Below, one piece after another: positions 62,910-64,000 of a stretch of 64,000 nucleotides of DNA. A model generated the notes under the pieces. It made no database searches, was not told where the DNA came from, and was given only the letters and a program-made list of their open reading frames with translations. Source of the stretch: Erigeron canadensis (taxonomy: Eukaryota > Streptophyta > Magnoliopsida > Asterales > Asteraceae); the NCBI RefSeq assembly GCF_010389155.1, contig NC_057768.1, positions 3,160,501 to 3,224,500 on the forward strand, read 5' to 3'. Position numbers and translations under genes: made by a program. How positions within the stretch are numbered: position 1 is the first letter of the stretch; each line of letters starts with the position of its first letter.

Positions 62910-62943
<34 letters not shown>

Positions 62944-62950
62944 AGAAAAA

Positions 62951-63130
62951 GGAATATAAGGTTGTCTGACACCTAAGCTTAGGTGTGGAACCCCTCACAT
63001 ACTAATATTTTATTATTTATTGTTTAATGAATAAATGTCTGGACCCCATGATTTTTATGGTGTAAAAAATTAATATGTGAGTGTCCGACATCTAAGCTTA
63101 GGTACCTAACAGCCTTATATTCCCATCCCT
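62951..63130. mobile_element. small MITE with 60-bp inverted ends in TA repeat
   Basis: The ends GGAATATAAGG and CCTTATATTCCC are inverted, and the arms share CCTAAGCTTAGGT and CACATA.TAAT. TA microsatellites flank both sides. Confidence 0.65.
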
Positions 63131-64000
63131 ATATATATATACACACACAAGTGCTTAGACCCCGTGTGATGTATATATATATATTCCTTTAGTGATTAGA
63201 CCCGTGCGGATACGTGTACAACCATAAATAATTTTCTTAACATTATATAAAAAATATAGTGAAATATTTGTATTCCAATTATTAGGTTATTTAATGTATT
63301 AAGATAATATTAAGGTATCCGCATAATACAGCGACAATTTACAACGTGCAAAATGTCGTGGTGACAATAGTTTACACTTTACAACCTGGTACTCGTTTTC
63401 TTCTACTTAAATTTTTTGTTGATTTTAAATAGTGAGAGGTTTTAAACATCCTCGTTTGCGAGTCAAACCGGAAAAAACACCGTAACTTATACCTTTCTAT
63501 CCAGGAGCAGCTAACAGGTCAAAGACGACTATAAAACACGGCTTTTTATGAACTCAATCTTGTAGCATTTACAACATAATTACAGATTAAATAGCTTAAT
63601 AACAAAATAAATTGTTGTACTTCAAAGCTTTAGCATGTTCTATTGCATAGTATGTCATACATCCTTCCAACTTTGAGGAAGTTTATATCCTTTCCATAGA
63701 CGAGTGACATACCTTAGAAAAGAAAGATGGGCCTACTTTTCTTTATCTTTCTTCTCTTATATATGATATTTTCTTTTACGAAAACTTTTTTTAGGTGATA
63801 AGAAGACTTGCTCGGGTTTGAAAAGCATTAGCGCTTTTTTTTTTCCAATAAGGGGCAGACGCTACAAATTTTCTTCTCGTATTCAGTTTCTGTGAATGCT
63901 CTCAAGTCTACTAAATGTCTTTTTGATAAGGCTTCGCTCCTAGATCGCTTCGTGAGAAACGAAAAGAGTAATAAGAAGTGAAAATGACAGATTCACTTCC
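63131..64000. other. right end of window, no gene assigned
   Basis: Up to about 63460 the sequence is AT-rich with a possible Helitron-like GACCCGTGCGGATACG motif near 63198. From about 63640 the composition changes: fewer TA repeats, more mixed purine-rich sequence, and ATG ACA GAT TCA CTT at the very end after an AAGAAGTGAAA leader. A gene or organelle-derived insert could start here, but the window stops. Confidence 0.3.

Overview
The window is nuclear DNA of a flowering plant. The evidence is intron-rich genes with GT-AG junctions, plant-only families (fasciclin-like arabinogalactan protein, LBD, class III peroxidase, WEB, CRK, CYP93-type P450), a eukaryotic tRNA-Trp gene, and very AT-rich intergenic DNA full of plant-type MITEs, SINEs and Helitrons. 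A eudicot is likely. The style would suit an asterid such as a composite, but nothing seen here fixes the species.

Genes occupy roughly a quarter of the window. From left to right: tRNA-Trp (3790-3861, +); a fasciclin-like protein (5934-7244, +) converging on a complete nine-exon subclass III SnRK2 kinase of the SnRK2.6/OST1 type (7822-10813, -); a gene-poor stretch; an LBD transcription factor of the AS2/LBD36 group (22770-23636, -); a MAPKKK kinase-domain fragment (about 33100-33254, +); a four-exon class III peroxidase (34161-35709, +) converging on a WEB-type coiled-coil protein (36166-37122, -); an eleven-exon CDPK-related kinase (42435-47650, +) converging on a two-exon cytochrome P450 (48331-49955, -). 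At 60.1-60.7 kb an RPA-like Helitron-type gene fragment lies next to a Harbinger-type Myb/SANT fragment. For the four spliced genes I joined exons by hand; each keeps one open frame and reaches the usual family length (SnRK2 362 aa, peroxidase 322 aa, CRK 587 aa, P450 510 aa).

The genes are not an operon or an evident biosynthetic cluster. Two are protein kinases linked to ABA or calcium-type signalling (SnRK2, CRK) and two are secreted cell-wall proteins (fasciclin-like protein, peroxidase), but nothing shows that they act together.

The intergenic DNA is the more unusual part. It holds a near-complete 1.66-kb palindrome just upstream of the CRK gene; inverted-repeat elements with different ends that carry the same internal module; a Mutator-like element with a perfect 10-bp target duplication; a hAT-like element with a perfect 8-bp duplication; two copies of a foldback MITE, one beside the P450 promoter; several MITEs sitting in TA microsatellites; and many Helitron 3' ends (hairpin then CTAG followed by T), one inside a SnRK2 intron. 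A paralogous site at 62.0-62.5 kb appears to lack a 1.75-kb insertion present at 38.0-39.8 kb. No LTR-retrotransposon coding region, CRISPR array or bacterial-type operon was seen.
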